A DNA stretch of 64,000 bases from Comamonadaceae bacterium (GCA_027485235.1 JAIXRJ010000044.1:1-64000), one strand, 5' to 3'. Counted from the first letter of the stretch, positions 53,960 through 62,871 are shown. Notes: generated by a model not told the origin, from the letters alone. A program made the numbers and translations.

Positions 53960-54454
53960 TCAACCGAAGGCGTTGAGCGTTTGCCCGCCCGCCTGCACCG
54001 GGTGCGCATGCACCAGCACCACGGCCATGACGCAAGTCTCAGTGCCCCGGTTGATCCAGTTGTGCACCGTGCCGCGCTGCACCATGACGTCGCCAGCCTT
54101 CAGGTGGACTTCCTCGCCGGACTCCAGCTCCATGTCGATTTCACCCGACATGACCACGATGTAATCGACCGAGTCGGTGCGGTGCACACGTTGTTGCACG
54201 CCGGGATGGAAGTCGAGAATGCGGAACACGGTGCCGTTTTCGATCACCGAAAACTTTCCTTCACGTTTGCCCGCATCCCCATGGCCGTTGTTGTTGGCCG
54301 GGCTGGCGTCGGTGGTCCAGATGTTGCACACATAACCATTGGGACGGCCCGAGCGAAAGTGGCTGCACACCTCGTCGATTTCAACAATGGCTTTGCCGTT
54401 TTCGTCGTGCCCAGTCACGACACGGCGGATGGACGGGTTGATAGGGGTGGTCAT
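53960..54454 (-). CDS. cupin domain protein
   Basis: This 164-residue single-cupin protein has a barrel with HRTDSVDYIVVMSGEIDMELESGEEVHLKAGD and a second motif RGTVHNWINRG. These give a metal site built from His, Glu and His. The N-terminal part (RRVVTGHDENGKAIVEIDE) is common in catabolic cupins. It is the last gene of a minus-strand series (tctC, deacetylase-like, amidase, cupin). It could be an isomerase, dioxygenase-like or sensor protein. Confidence 0.84.
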   Translation of the reverse strand: MTTPINPSIRRVVTGHDENGKAIVEIDEVCSHFRSGRPNGYVCNIWTTDASPANNNGHGDAGKREGKFSVIENGTVFRILDFHPGVQQRVHRTDSVDYIVVMSGEIDMELESGEEVHLKAGDVMVQRGTVHNWINRGTETCVMAVVLVHAHPVQAGGQTLNAFG

Positions 54455-54490
54455 AAAGCAAGCTCCAAAAAAATCAAAAAAAGCCCCTGC

Positions 54491-55906
54491 TCAGTCCAGC
54501 AAAGGCGGCAATTGCCATGCGATGGCCGCAGCCAAGGCATGCGCCACCTGCAGGAGCCGGGCTTCGTCATGCAGGGCGCCACCTATTTGGATGGCGATCG
54601 GCAAACCTTCACTGGACAGGCCAATCGGGCACGTCAAGGCCGGGTGCCCCGTGAGGCTGTACAGGCGGTTGCACGCGCTGCGCGGTGCCGTGGGCTGCGC
54701 CATCAACGCCTCCAGCGTCTCGGGCAAAGCTTCGCGGCCAGGCCACATCAGCACATCGACCTGTTCACCCAACACGGCGCTCAGCGCTTGCTGCCAGACC
54801 TCGGCCTGCACACGTGCAGCATGGTAGTCGTGGGCGCTCAGGCGCGCTGCACCCGCCAGCTTTTTTTGCAAGCCTTCACCCAAGTCTTGGGGGTGATCGC
54901 GCCACACCTGTTGCAGCTGCCCAAAGGCTTCGTAAGCAATGACCGTATTGGCCGCCTGCACCACCTCGCTTTGAGATGGCATGCGCACCGAAACCACCTG
55001 AGCGCCTTCGGCCTGCAAGGTTTGCAAGACCCTTTCAAAGCACGCCTGAATTTGGGGATCGTGCGTGGGCTCCCCGTTGTCCGGGTGCGTCCACAGGTCC
55101 AGCGGCACACCGATGCGCAGGCCTTTGAGCGCGTGGCGCTGCACATCGGCCTGGCACACATCCGCCACATGGCTGCCATGCCATGCGTCCCAAAGGACGG
55201 CCTGATCGAGGGCGCTGCGGGTGATGAAGCCCGCCACATCCAGACTGGGTGCCAATGCGATCACCCCCGACATGGGGTAGGTGTGGCGAGTGGGCTTCAG
55301 GCCCACCAAGCCACACGCGGCAGCCGGGTGGCGGATCGAGCCGCCCGTGTCGGTTCCCGTGGCGGCCATGCAAAACCGTGCCGCCACGGCCGCAGCCGAG
55401 CCACTGCTGGAGCTGCCCGGCATGTGTGCGAGGTTCCAAGGGTTGCGCGCAGGCGGAAACAAATCGTCAACAGCAGGCGAGCCAAAGGCGTATTCATGGC
55501 ACGCGGTTTTACCCAGACTGATGGCTCCCAAGCGCGCCAGACCCGTCACCAGCGTGGCGCTGACCTGCGGGACCCAATCGCGCAAATGCCGTGAATGCGC
55601 GGTGGTGCGCACACCTTGGGTGAGGAAGACATCTTTGTGCGCCAAAGGAATACCGTGCAAAGGACCCCGGTAGTCACCGCACTGAATTTCACGTGTGGCC
55701 TGGTGTGCGGCCTGCACAGCGGCCTCCAGCGTGGGTGTGACAAAAGCCCGTGTTTGCCCATCCAGCCGCTCCACCCGCTCAGCGCAGGCCTGCACCAACT
55801 GCAAAGGCGTGATGCGCTGCTGACCGATCAAGGCGCTGGCTTGCGCCAGCGACAAGGCGTGCAGCGGCCTGTCCTGCCCAGCCTCTGGCGGAGTCCGGTC
55901 AGGCAT
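54491..55906 (-). CDS. amidase signature family enzyme
   Basis: This 471-residue amidase hydrolyses an amide bond. The Ser-cisSer-Lys triad can be assigned: Lys in GIPLAHKDVF near residue 91, cis-Ser in PGSSSGSAAAVAARF and nucleophile Ser in TDTGGSIRHPAAACGLVGLKPT. No signal peptide is present. It is directly downstream (3 nt) of the deacetylase-fold hydrolase gene. The pair would open a ring or cleave successive C-N bonds. Confidence 0.9.
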   Translation of the reverse strand: MPDRTPPEAGQDRPLHALSLAQASALIGQQRITPLQLVQACAERVERLDGQTRAFVTPTLEAAVQAAHQATREIQCGDYRGPLHGIPLAHKDVFLTQGVRTTAHSRHLRDWVPQVSATLVTGLARLGAISLGKTACHEYAFGSPAVDDLFPPARNPWNLAHMPGSSSSGSAAAVAARFCMAATGTDTGGSIRHPAAACGLVGLKPTRHTYPMSGVIALAPSLDVAGFITRSALDQAVLWDAWHGSHVADVCQADVQRHALKGLRIGVPLDLWTHPDNGEPTHDPQIQACFERVLQTLQAEGAQVVSVRMPSQSEVVQAANTVIAYEAFGQLQQVWRDHPQDLGEGLQKKLAGAARLSAHDYHAARVQAEVWQQALSAVLGEQVDVLMWPGREALPETLEALMAQPTAPRSACNRLYSLTGHPALTCPIGLSSEGLPIAIQIGGALHDEARLLQVAHALAAAIAWQLPPLLD

Positions 55907-55909
55907 GGT

Positions 55910-56830
55910 TCAGGTCGTGGACAAAGGTGCGGGCAAGGGGCTGGCCTGCTGGAACCAATTGGCAATCTCGGCGCCATTCCAGAACACCACACCGGGCTGC
56001 TTGGCCAAAAATTCCAGCATCATTTCAAAATAGCGGATGCGGTGCGCCGCTCCTGAAATATAGGGGTGCACGCCAAACGCCATGATGCGGGCACCTTGCG
56101 CCGACTCGGCGTACAGCCGCTCAAAGGCGTCTTGGGTGCGCAACAGCATCGCGTCCGAACGCTCGTGCGAGGTGAGCATGATGTTGATGTCGTTGAGCTC
56201 GATGGTGTAGGGCACCGACACCAAGGGGCCATGTTTCGTGTGCACGTATTGCGGCTGGTCATCGAGCACCCAGTCGCCAAACCAGGACATGCCCAGCTCT
56301 TTGATCAGGTCGGGCGTCTCCAGCGTCTGGCTGCGGCCCGGCCCCAACCAGCCTTGCGGGCGCTGGCCGGTGAAGCGGGTCAGCACGTCCAGCGTCTGCT
56401 GCATCATGGCCCGCTCGTCCGGAATTTTTTGAATCGGGATTTGCTCGTAGCAATGCGCCATGAACTCCCAACCCGCGTCGAGCGCGGCTTGTGTCACGCG
56501 CGGACGGGTTTCGCACACCTTGGCATTGATCGACAGGGTCGGGCGAACGCCGACATTTTTGAAAGCGTCCATGAGACGCCACACCCCCACCCGCATGCCG
56601 TATTCGTGCCAAGTCCAGTTGGGCACATCGGGCACCGGGGCTTGCCCGCCGGGCGGTGGCGACACCATCCGCGGCATGGGGCGCGAGATGTCCCACTCTT
56701 CGATGTTGACCACCGGCCAAACCACCAGACGCACGCCTTCGGGCAAGCGCAGCGGCGGCCTGTCGATGATGGCCGAAAAAGGCAAGCGGTCTTGGGGTCG
56801 CAGCACCCCCTTGTTCAGCTCAAAACTCAT
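55910..56830 (-). CDS. polysaccharide-deacetylase-fold hydrolase (allantoinase/cyclic-imide-hydrolase-like)
   Basis: This 306-residue protein has the NodB-type fold seen in the PuuE allantoinase and cyclic imide hydrolase group. Motifs include VVWPVVNIEEWDIS, NAKVCETRPRVTQAALDAGWEFMAHCYEQIP (metal-binding His), GWLGPGRSQTLETPDL and GVHPYISGAAHR. These enzymes open cyclic amides, not sugars. ATG 56830 overlaps the tctC stop (TGATG), so uptake and hydrolysis are coupled. The upstream open frame to 57052 lies inside tctC. Confidence 0.85.
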   Translation of the reverse strand: MSFELNKGVLRPQDRLPFSAIIDRPPLRLPEGVRLVVWPVVNIEEWDISRPMPRMVSPPPGGQAPVPDVPNWTWHEYGMRVGVWRLMDAFKNVGVRPTLSINAKVCETRPRVTQAALDAGWEFMAHCYEQIPIQKIPDERAMMQQTLDVLTRFTGQRPQGWLGPGRSQTLETPDLIKELGMSWFGDWVLDDQPQYVHTKHGPLVSVPYTIELNDINIMLTSHERSDAMLLRTQDAFERLYAESAQGARIMAFGVHPYISGAAHRIRYFEMMLEFLAKQPGVVFWNGAEIANWFQQASPLPAPLSTT

Positions 56831-57813
56831 CAGTTCACTCCACCGGGAATCGAAGCGGCAATTTGCCGCAGTTTGGCGGTTTCGGTGCGGATTTCCTGCA
56901 CCATTTGCTCTGGCGTGCTGCCGACCAAACTCATACCCATGCCGTTGAGTTTGCGCTGGACGTCCGGGTCCGCCAATGCGGTTTTGACCGACGCATTCAA
57001 GCGCGCCTGGATATCGGCCGGCAAGCCTTTGGGCGCAAAAATACCGACCCAATACGTCAGGTCATAACCGGGCAAACCACCCTCGCTGAGCGTGGGCATG
57101 TCTGGATAGCGCGGGTCGCGCACCGAGCTGGTGGTGCCCAGCAGGCGGACCTTGCCCGCATCGATTTGCGGTTTGGCTGCGCCATCAAAAATCACCTGGC
57201 ACACCCCCGCCAGCACATCCTGCATGCCGGGGCCAGAGCCTTTGTAGGGCACATGCACCATGTCGACTTTGCCCATGGCGTTGAACAACTCGCCTGCAAA
57301 ATGCAGGCCGCTGCCCATGCCCGACGTGGCGTAATTGATCTTGTCCTTGTTTTTAGGATCGCGGGCATAAGCCAGGAATTCGGGCAGGGTCTTGGCGGGC
57401 ACGGAGGGGTTGACCACCATCAGCAAACCGTATTTGCCCACCAACGAAATCGGCGTGAAGTCATTCACTGGGTCATACGACAAAGACTTTTCCACCACCG
57501 CCATATAGGTCTTGGTGCCGTTGGTGGTCATCAGCAACTGGTAGCCGTCGGGGGCCATTTTGGTGACCGCCTCGCTGCCAATGCGGCCGCCGCCACCGGC
57601 ACGGTTTTCAATGACGATGTTTTGGCCCAGGTTGCGCGACATCGCCTCGGCAATGATGCGGCTGGCCTGGTCTGAAAATCCGCCTGCGGCGTAAGGCACG
57701 ATGGCCTTGATCGGTCGCTGCGGGTAGCTTTGGGCCTGCGCGCCGAAGGTCAAGGCCCCGAGCAACAGAGCCCAGCCCCAAGAAGTCCACGGCTGGCGTT
57801 TGAAAGTGGTCAT
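56830..57813 (-). CDS. TctC-type substrate-binding protein (Bug family), copy 1
   Basis: This 327-residue periplasmic binding protein has a signal peptide (LLLGALTFGAQAQ) followed by SYPQRPIKAIVPYAAGGFSDQASRIIAE and NIVIENRAGGGGRIGSEAV, the Bug/TctC signature. ATG 57813 begins the signal sequence. No TctA or TctB permease gene is adjacent, which is common for these orphan receptors. It is the first gene of the minus-strand arm, divergent from the IclR gene. Confidence 0.9.
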   Translation of the reverse strand: MTTFKRQPWTSWGWALLLGALTFGAQAQSYPQRPIKAIVPYAAGGFSDQASRIIAEAMSRNLGQNIVIENRAGGGGRIGSEAVTKMAPDGYQLLMTTNGTKTYMAVVEKSLSYDPVNDFTPISLVGKYGLLMVVNPSVPAKTLPEFLAYARDPKNKDKINYATSGMGSGLHFAGELFNAMGKVDMVHVPYKGSGPGMQDVLAGVCQVIFDGAAKPQIDAGKVRLLGTTSSVRDPRYPDMPTLSEGGLPGYDLTYWVGIFAPKGLPADIQARLNASVKTALADPDVQRKLNGMGMSLVGSTPEQMVQEIRTETAKLRQIAASIPGGVN

Positions 57814-57966
57814 GTGAAAGGCCTTTCCTTGTCTCGTGTGGTGATGTTGATTTTTCAATCCGTAAGAAAAAGCGCAGTGCGCCTCAAAATCAGTATGCGT
57901 GGAGTGTTTTCAGTTGGCAATCGGGGGCTGCCCTTTTGCGTGGTGCCCGCGCAAGCGCACGCCAAA

Positions 57967-57985
57967 TATTCCGAATCATGGAATA
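57967..57985. promoter_or_regulatory. IclR-family operator, site 1
   Basis: TATTCC (57967-57972), seven bases, and GGAATA (57980-57985) form a perfect 6-7-6 dyad between the divergent tctC copy 1 and the IclR gene. An almost identical dyad (site 2) lies upstream of tctC copy 2. It overlaps an in-frame ATG at 57978, which argues that the IclR protein starts further downstream. Confidence 0.65.
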
Positions 57986-58040
57986 CTTGGCGCCATCCCA
58001 ACAGCTGCCCCAGACGGCCTACGCTGCCAAAGCGCTCTCC

Positions 58041-58889
58041 ATGTCCATGAAGACCCCCGTGAAAAACGAAGGCGCTCAAAGCATCGCACGCGCCGCCTTG
58101 TTGTTGCGCACCTTGTCCACTTTTGGCTCGCAAGGTGCGGCGCTGATGCAAATCAGCACGCTGACCCAATTGCCCAAAGCCACGGTCCACCGCATCCTGT
58201 CGGCCATGCTGGAAGAACATCTGGTCGAGCGGCCCTGGGGCACACGGCACTACCGGCTTGGCCCTGCGGTCTACGCCTTTGGCATGTCGGTGCTCAACGT
58301 GTTCGACATCAAAACCATTGCCCAGCCATCTTTCGAGCGACTGGCCCAGACCACGGGCGAAACGGTGTACCTCGGGATCCGCTGCGGCTACGACGCAGTC
58401 TGCCTGGACAAGCGCCAAGGGCACTTGCCGCAAAACGCCGAGATTTTGCAAGTCAATGACCGTTGGCCCATGGGCATTGGCTCCTTCAGTTTGGCCATCT
58501 TGGCGCATTTGCCAGCCAAGGAAATGAGCGACATCCTGGCCTTTAACCGCCTGCGCAGCGGCGAGGACAAAGCCTTCAGCAAACTGGCCAACGGCATTCA
58601 CAACACCCTGAAAAATGGCTATGCATTGACTAAAACCCGCTCCGCGCGGGGCATCTCGGGCATAGCCGTGCCCATTTTTGACCGGCGTCGCTACCCGATC
58701 GCTTCCTTGTGTGCGGTCTCCACCCTCGACCGCATGAAAGGCAGTTACTTGACGGGGCTGGCCGCCACCTTGCGACACGAAGCAGAAATCATGTCCGCAC
58801 AATACGAACTGGCCCGCATGAGCCCGGCCCAAGCCGAGAGCTGGCGTACCGCCATCAAGGACCCCCAAGCCCCGCGCATTGCTTTTTGA
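58041..58889 (+). CDS. IclR family transcriptional regulator
   Basis: This 282-residue IclR regulator has an N-terminal winged helix (QSIARAALLLRTLSTFGSQGAAL then LPKATVHRILSAMLEEHLVE) and an effector domain (GIRCGYDAVCLDKRQG and ISGIAVPIFDRRRYPIASLCAV). I chose ATG 58041, or 58047, over 57978, because the operator dyad covers 57978 and the HTH begins at about residue 10 from 58041. It likely controls the flanking catabolic genes. The effector is unknown. Confidence 0.88.
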   Translation: MSMKTPVKNEGAQSIARAALLLRTLSTFGSQGAALMQISTLTQLPKATVHRILSAMLEEHLVERPWGTRHYRLGPAVYAFGMSVLNVFDIKTIAQPSFERLAQTTGETVYLGIRCGYDAVCLDKRQGHLPQNAEILQVNDRWPMGIGSFSLAILAHLPAKEMSDILAFNRLRSGEDKAFSKLANGIHNTLKNGYALTKTRSARGISGIAVPIFDRRRYPIASLCAVSTLDRMKGSYLTGLAATLRHEAEIMSAQYELARMSPAQAESWRTAIKDPQAPRIAF

Positions 58890-58944
58890 GCGCAACGTTT
58901 TGCCTCCGACAGTTCTCACACGGCATGGAAGACCGCTGGTCGGT

Positions 58945-58963
58945 AATTCCACATGTTGGAATT
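58945..58963. promoter_or_regulatory. IclR-family operator, site 2
   Basis: AATTCC (58945-58950), ACATGTT and GGAATT (58958-58963) form a 6-7-6 dyad matching site 1 in both arms and spacing. It ends 6 nt before the -35 box of the downstream promoter, as expected for an IclR activator site. Confidence 0.65.
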
Positions 58964-58969
58964 TTGAGC

Positions 58970-58998
58970 TTGGTCAATTCAGACCCTGCTCCTAGAAT
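58970..58998 (+). promoter_or_regulatory. sigma-70 promoter of the tctC-monooxygenase operon
   Basis: TTGGTC (58970-58975) and TAGAAT (58993-58998) are 17 nt apart. The -35 is weak (3 of 6), which fits a promoter activated from the adjacent operator. Start would be near 59005, about 27 nt before the ATG at 59032. Confidence 0.55.
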
Positions 58999-59031
58999 CC
59001 ATGCACCGACAAACTTTGATGGAGACAGTGC

Positions 59032-60000
59032 ATGAAGAAGCTGATGCGTTTTCTGAAATGGGGCCTGCTGGCCTCCCTGAGCTTGTGCCTGGGCCTGGTT
59101 CAGGCACAGGGTTTTCCCAACAAACCCATCAAAATCGTGGTCCCTTTCGGGCCCGGAGGCTCGGGGGACATCACGGCCCGCGCTTTTGGCCAGTACCTCG
59201 AAGCCCAACTCAAACAAGGCGTGGTGATTGAAAACAAGGCCGGTGCGAACGGCATCCTGGGAACCGAAGCGGTCAAGAACGCCCCCGCCGACGGGTACAC
59301 CCTGCTGCTGACCACCAACACCACCTTGGCCGCTAACCTGAGCCTGTACAAAAAAGTCCCTTACGAACCCCTGAAGGACTTTGAACACCTGGGCCAGTTC
59401 GGCACAGCCGCCTCGGTGGCCATGGTCAGCAAGGACTCGGGCATCCGCACGGCGGCCGACCTGACGGCTTACGCCAAAGCCAACCCCGGCAAGGTGTTTT
59501 TCGGCCATTACAACTCGGCCTCGCAAATGACGGCGGAGATGTTCAAGGTCAAGACCGGCGCCCCCATGACGGGCATCCCCTACAAAAGCATTGGCACGGC
59601 CTTGCAGGACTTTTATGGCGGTCAGCTGCAGGTCCTGTTTCTGGAGTACCTGCCGGCCATGGCCCACATCGACAACCCCAAGGCCACGGCGATTGGCGTG
59701 ACCGGTGCGACCCGCTTCAAGCCCTGGCCCAACGTCCCGGCCATTGGCGAAACCTATCCTGGTTATGAACTGGGCTTCTTCTTGGGCCTGGCGACTCCTG
59801 CTGGCACCCCCCCCGATGTGGTGCGCAGACTCGAAGGTGCCATCGGTTCGGCTTTGAAAGACGAAGGCTTTTTGGCCCGTCTGGCCCAATTGGGCCTGGA
59901 GCCCTCCAAGGTATCCAAGGCCGATTACCCTCGCTTCATTCAAAGCGAGATCACCCGCTGGGCCCAGGTCATCAAAGACGCTGGCATCAAGCCCGAATAA
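59032..60000 (+). CDS. TctC-type substrate-binding protein (Bug family), copy 2
   Basis: This 322-residue periplasmic binding protein has a signal peptide (LLASLSLCLGLVQAQ) followed by GFPNKPIKIVVPFGPGGSGDITARAFGQYL and GVVIENKAGANGILGTEAVK. It is similar in plan to copy 1 but clearly diverged, so it may bind a related ligand. It is the first gene of the plus-strand operon with the flavin monooxygenase and flavin reductase genes. Confidence 0.9.
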   Translation: MKKLMRFLKWGLLASLSLCLGLVQAQGFPNKPIKIVVPFGPGGSGDITARAFGQYLEAQLKQGVVIENKAGANGILGTEAVKNAPADGYTLLLTTNTTLAANLSLYKKVPYEPLKDFEHLGQFGTAASVAMVSKDSGIRTAADLTAYAKANPGKVFFGHYNSASQMTAEMFKVKTGAPMTGIPYKSIGTALQDFYGGQLQVLFLEYLPAMAHIDNPKATAIGVTGATRFKPWPNVPAIGETYPGYELGFFLGLATPAGTPPDVVRRLEGAIGSALKDEGFLARLAQLGLEPSKVSKADYPRFIQSEITRWAQVIKDAGIKPE

Positions 60001-60037
60001 ACAGCCCCGCAAGGCAGACACCACCACAGGACCCACC

Positions 60038-61180
60038 ATGCGCTTAGGCTACTTCACCATGCCCTTGCATCCCTTCCAAAGGGACACCACCGAAACTTTG
60101 CATGAAGACCGGCAGACGATCATCTATGCCGACAAGCTGGGCTTTTACGATGCGTTTGTGGGCGAGCACTTGACCGACAAAGCCGAAAACGTGACCAACA
60201 GCTTGTTGTTTTTGGCCACCTTGATTCCGGAAACCAAGACCATCAAGCTGGGCAGCGGCACCTCGAACCTGTCGCACTCCCACCCCACGCTGTTGGCATC
60301 GCAAGCGGCCATGTTTGACCACTTGTCCAAAGGCCGTTTCATCTTTGGCATCAGCCCGGGCGCGTTGGCCTCGGACGCTGAAGCGCTGGGCATTCTGGAC
60401 CAGGACCGCAACAAGATGTTTGCCGAGGCCATCGACGTGATCCTGGCCATTTGGGAACGCGATCCGCCCTACAACATCGACTTCCCAGACAACCGCTTCA
60501 AAGTCAGCACACAGGTGACGTCTGTTCCCGAGATCGGTCGCGGCTACTTGATGAAGCCTTTCCAAAGTCCCCGGCCAGAAATTGTCGGCACGGTGGTGGC
60601 GCCCCACTCCAAAGGTGTGATCGCCATGGGCAAACGGGACTTCCACCCCATGTCGGCCAACTTCCTGATGGACCATTGGCTGGCCAGCCACTGGGACAAC
60701 TACGGCGAAGGCAAGACCTCGGTGGGCTTGGTCGCCGACCCGTCCGACTGGCGTGTGGCCCGCACCATTTTTGTGGCCGACGATGCCGCCACCGCCCAGC
60801 GCTATGGCCGCGCGGACGCCAACAGCCCATACCGCTATTACTACCGCCAGATGTTGACAAAGATGATGATGTCCAAGCGGCACGTCATCTTCAAGAAACA
60901 CGCGGACGAAGACGACAGCTTGGTCACCTTGGACCGCTTGCTCGATGATCTGGTCATCACCGGCACGGTGAACGAAGTGGTCGACAAGATCCTGGCCTTG
61001 CGCGAAAAGGCCGGGCCATTTGGCGAAATCGTTTACGCAGGCATGGACTTGGTCGACCCCAAGCTGGGCCGGCGTTCGATGGAGCTGATGGCCAACGAGG
61101 TCATGCCGCGCGTCAACCAGGCTTTGGGCTTAGGCTCGGCCATCAACGTTGACGCGCCGCAGTCAGCAGTCGCAGCATGA
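60038..61180 (+). CDS. LLM-class flavin-dependent monooxygenase
   Basis: This 380-residue TIM-barrel protein belongs to the bacterial luciferase family. Features are FVGEHLTDKAENVTNSLLFLATLIPETKTIKLGSGTSNLSHSHP and GRFIFGISPGALASDAEALG. It uses FMNH2 supplied by a separate reductase. The next gene, overlapping by four bases (ATGA), is a flavin reductase, so the two form a two-component monooxygenase. Similar proteins oxidise cyclic N-heterocycles, sulfonates or terpenoid ketones. The amidase-type neighbours favour an N-containing substrate. Confidence 0.9.
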   Translation: MRLGYFTMPLHPFQRDTTETLHEDRQTIIYADKLGFYDAFVGEHLTDKAENVTNSLLFLATLIPETKTIKLGSGTSNLSHSHPTLLASQAAMFDHLSKGRFIFGISPGALASDAEALGILDQDRNKMFAEAIDVILAIWERDPPYNIDFPDNRFKVSTQVTSVPEIGRGYLMKPFQSPRPEIVGTVVAPHSKGVIAMGKRDFHPMSANFLMDHWLASHWDNYGEGKTSVGLVADPSDWRVARTIFVADDAATAQRYGRADANSPYRYYYRQMLTKMMMSKRHVIFKKHADEDDSLVTLDRLLDDLVITGTVNEVVDKILALREKAGPFGEIVYAGMDLVDPKLGRRSMELMANEVMPRVNQALGLGSAINVDAPQSAVAA

Positions 61181-61698
61181 GCCCGCAAGCGTTTCGGCAA
61201 TTGATGCGCATGCATCCGGCGGCCGTGAACATCATTGCCACGGGCAAGGCGCCCCAGCGCACGGGCATGACGGTTTCGGCTTTCATGTCCTTGGGCGTGG
61301 AGCCCCCATCGGTGGTGTGCGCCATCAACCGCAACGCGTTCAGCTATGCGCACATGGTCGAGAACCAAGTCTTCAGTGTGAACACACTCGCGGTCGAACA
61401 CAACGAACTGGCCAAATTGTTTGCCGGCCAAGCCCCCGTGTTTGGCGATGAACGTTTTGACGCGCAATTGTGGGACCACTTTGACTCGGGTTCACCCTGC
61501 TTGCGGCAAGCGGTCATGAGCCTGGAGTGCCGCCTGATCCGGCAAGTCCAGGAGAGCACGCACTGTCTCATGGTGGGTGAAGTCATTTCCGGCCGCCACA
61601 ACGAAGCCGCTTTGCCCTTGCTGTACCGCGACGGTCAGTGGGTCACCACCAGTGAGGATTTGCGGATGGTGCCGATCGAGGCAACGGATACACGCTGA
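61177..61698 (+). CDS. flavin reductase of the two-component monooxygenase
   Basis: This 173-residue protein has the FMN-binding split-barrel fold of short-chain flavin reductases. Motifs are AAVNIIATGKAPQRTGMTVSAFMSLGVEPPSVVCAINRN and FSVNTLAVEHNELAKLFAG. It reduces FMN with NAD(P)H for the LLM monooxygenase. The 4-bp overlap with the monooxygenase gene shows coupling. Confidence 0.9.
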   Translation: MSPQAFRQLMRMHPAAVNIIATGKAPQRTGMTVSAFMSLGVEPPSVVCAINRNAFSYAHMVENQVFSVNTLAVEHNELAKLFAGQAPVFGDERFDAQLWDHFDSGSPCLRQAVMSLECRLIRQVQESTHCLMVGEVISGRHNEAALPLLYRDGQWVTTSEDLRMVPIEATDTR

Positions 61699-61712
61699 AA
61701 GCACCCCGAAAA

Positions 61713-61934
61713 TCAGGTCGGTTTGGGCGTGCAGTCTTGGCAACGAAACATGCGCTGGTTCAAAAGCCGTGTGAAGGTGCCCAATGAGCGCGGTTTATGA
61801 AAACCGCAGCGATAACAACTCATGGTCGACATGTTCCCTGAATCCTGAAAAGGTGAGCCTCCACCTTTGAATTTGTAACGCAGTCCATCGGTTGCCAAAA
61901 TCGATGGGGCTTGAAGTTCCAAGGTGGTTGTCAT
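61713..61934 (-). CDS. small zinc-ribbon-like protein of unknown function
   Basis: This 73-residue protein has two CxxC pairs (SCYRCGF and RCQDC) separated by a basic stretch (HKPRSLGTFTRLLNQRMF). This could bind one zinc ion. The N-terminal half is non-conserved in style (Thr/Leu-rich). It is convergent with the flavin reductase gene (14 nt). No ribosome-binding site stands out. I do not recognise the family. Confidence 0.65.
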   Translation of the reverse strand: MTTTLELQAPSILATDGLRYKFKGGGSPFQDSGNMSTMSCYRCGFHKPRSLGTFTRLLNQRMFRCQDCTPKPT

Positions 61935-61959
61935 CTTGAGGGTTACCAGGTGATGGGGT

Positions 61960-62790
61960 TCAAAAACACGGCGAGGATTCGGCTTCTTTGCTCAACGTCG
62001 CAAGCCACAGCGCGTCAATGCCGCGCAATTTTTCTCGGTCAAAGGTTTCAGCTTCCTCCCAATACCTGCCCGATTCAACCCAGTAACCCAGGTCGGATTC
62101 GGCCTGCAAGGCCATTTGAACGGCAGGCATGTTGATCCACTTTGCGTGCTCTGAGGGCTGCATGTCATGGAGGGTCTGAAAATCGACCCGTGGGATCTGA
62201 AGTCTTGAATGCTTTTGGTCAGACAAATTCACAACACAACAGGCGTTGCGATTGGCCAAGGCCTGCAAGCGCAAAGATTTGGCCTCCAGGCTTTGGAGCG
62301 TCACGTCATCGCGCAAAGGGTCGGCTGTGCCTTGGCCATAAAAATGTGTCGCCTGCCCCGCCTGCGTTTCATAAACCATGTCGCATCCGATGTACGCGAT
62401 GACATCGGGCTTCAGTGCGCCGAGGGCCCAATACCCTGCGGTCATTGACATGGTGCCACCCGCGTACACAAAGCCCCCGAATTCGTTTTGTACCGGCACA
62501 AATTCCTCGGCTGTGACCACCCGTTTGCCGACAAGCTGTTGCGGACTGGGGTGCCGGTTGCTTGGGAAATCTTCAGGGTAGATCCAGCAGTTCCACGAAG
62601 GACAAGCCATCCATGCGTTGTTGATCACGATGGTGTGAGAGAAACAAGAGGTATCCCAGTGGGCTGTTCGGGTGGCATCGGGCGCGCTCCCCACAATCAA
62701 GACCTTTTTCAACGCCATTTTGGTGGAATCTTTGAATTCGCTCATGCTTTGATGTTTCATTTTGGAGATGACGGTTTCATGAAGAATCAA
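61960..62790 (-). CDS. glycosyltransferase-like protein of unknown function
   Basis: This 276-residue protein begins its fold with KKVLIVGSAPDATRTAHWD and IVINNAWMACPSWNCWIYPEDFPS. This resembles the N-terminal region of sialyltransferase-like (GT29/GT42) or DUF115 proteins. A later GGTMSMTAGYWALGALKPDVIAYIGCDMVYE is also typical of that group. The start is uncertain: 62790, 62760, 62745 or 62718 are possible, and the last fits the domain start best. Lower GC than neighbours suggests recent acquisition. Confidence 0.65.
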   Translation of the reverse strand: MILHETVISKMKHQSMSEFKDSTKMALKKVLIVGSAPDATRTAHWDTSCFSHTIVINNAWMACPSWNCWIYPEDFPSNRHPSPQQLVGKRVVTAEEFVPVQNEFGGFVYAGGTMSMTAGYWALGALKPDVIAYIGCDMVYETQAGQATHFYGQGTADPLRDDVTLQSLEAKSLRLQALANRNACCVVNLSDQKHSRLQIPRVDFQTLHDMQPSEHAKWINMPAVQMALQAESDLGYWVESGRYWEEAETFDREKLRGIDALWLATLSKEAESSPCF

Positions 62791-62825
62791 TGGGAAATGG
62801 CAGATATTTCAAGCAACTTTTTCAC

Positions 62826-62871
62826 GCCATTGTCATGTCAGATGGCAAGATCGGCCTGACAATGGCCTTTT
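62826..62871 (+). terminator. terminator-like hairpin upstream of the ParA-like gene
   Basis: GCCATTGTCA (62826-62835) pairs with TGACAATGGC (62857-62866) and is followed by CTTTTTG. The sequence CCATTGTCATG recurs at 62910-62920. No plus-strand gene precedes it, so it could be an attenuator in the leader of the ParA-like gene, or a relic. The gap 62791-63073 (283 nt) holds nothing else obvious. Confidence 0.35.

Noticed and set aside
53981-55594. 537-codon plus-strand frame over the cupin and amidase genes
   Set aside because: Both underlying minus-strand genes have clear catalytic motifs; the plus frame has none.
57978-57980. ATG 57978 as the IclR start
   Set aside because: It lies inside the operator dyad and adds about 20 residues ahead of the domain without a ribosome-binding site.
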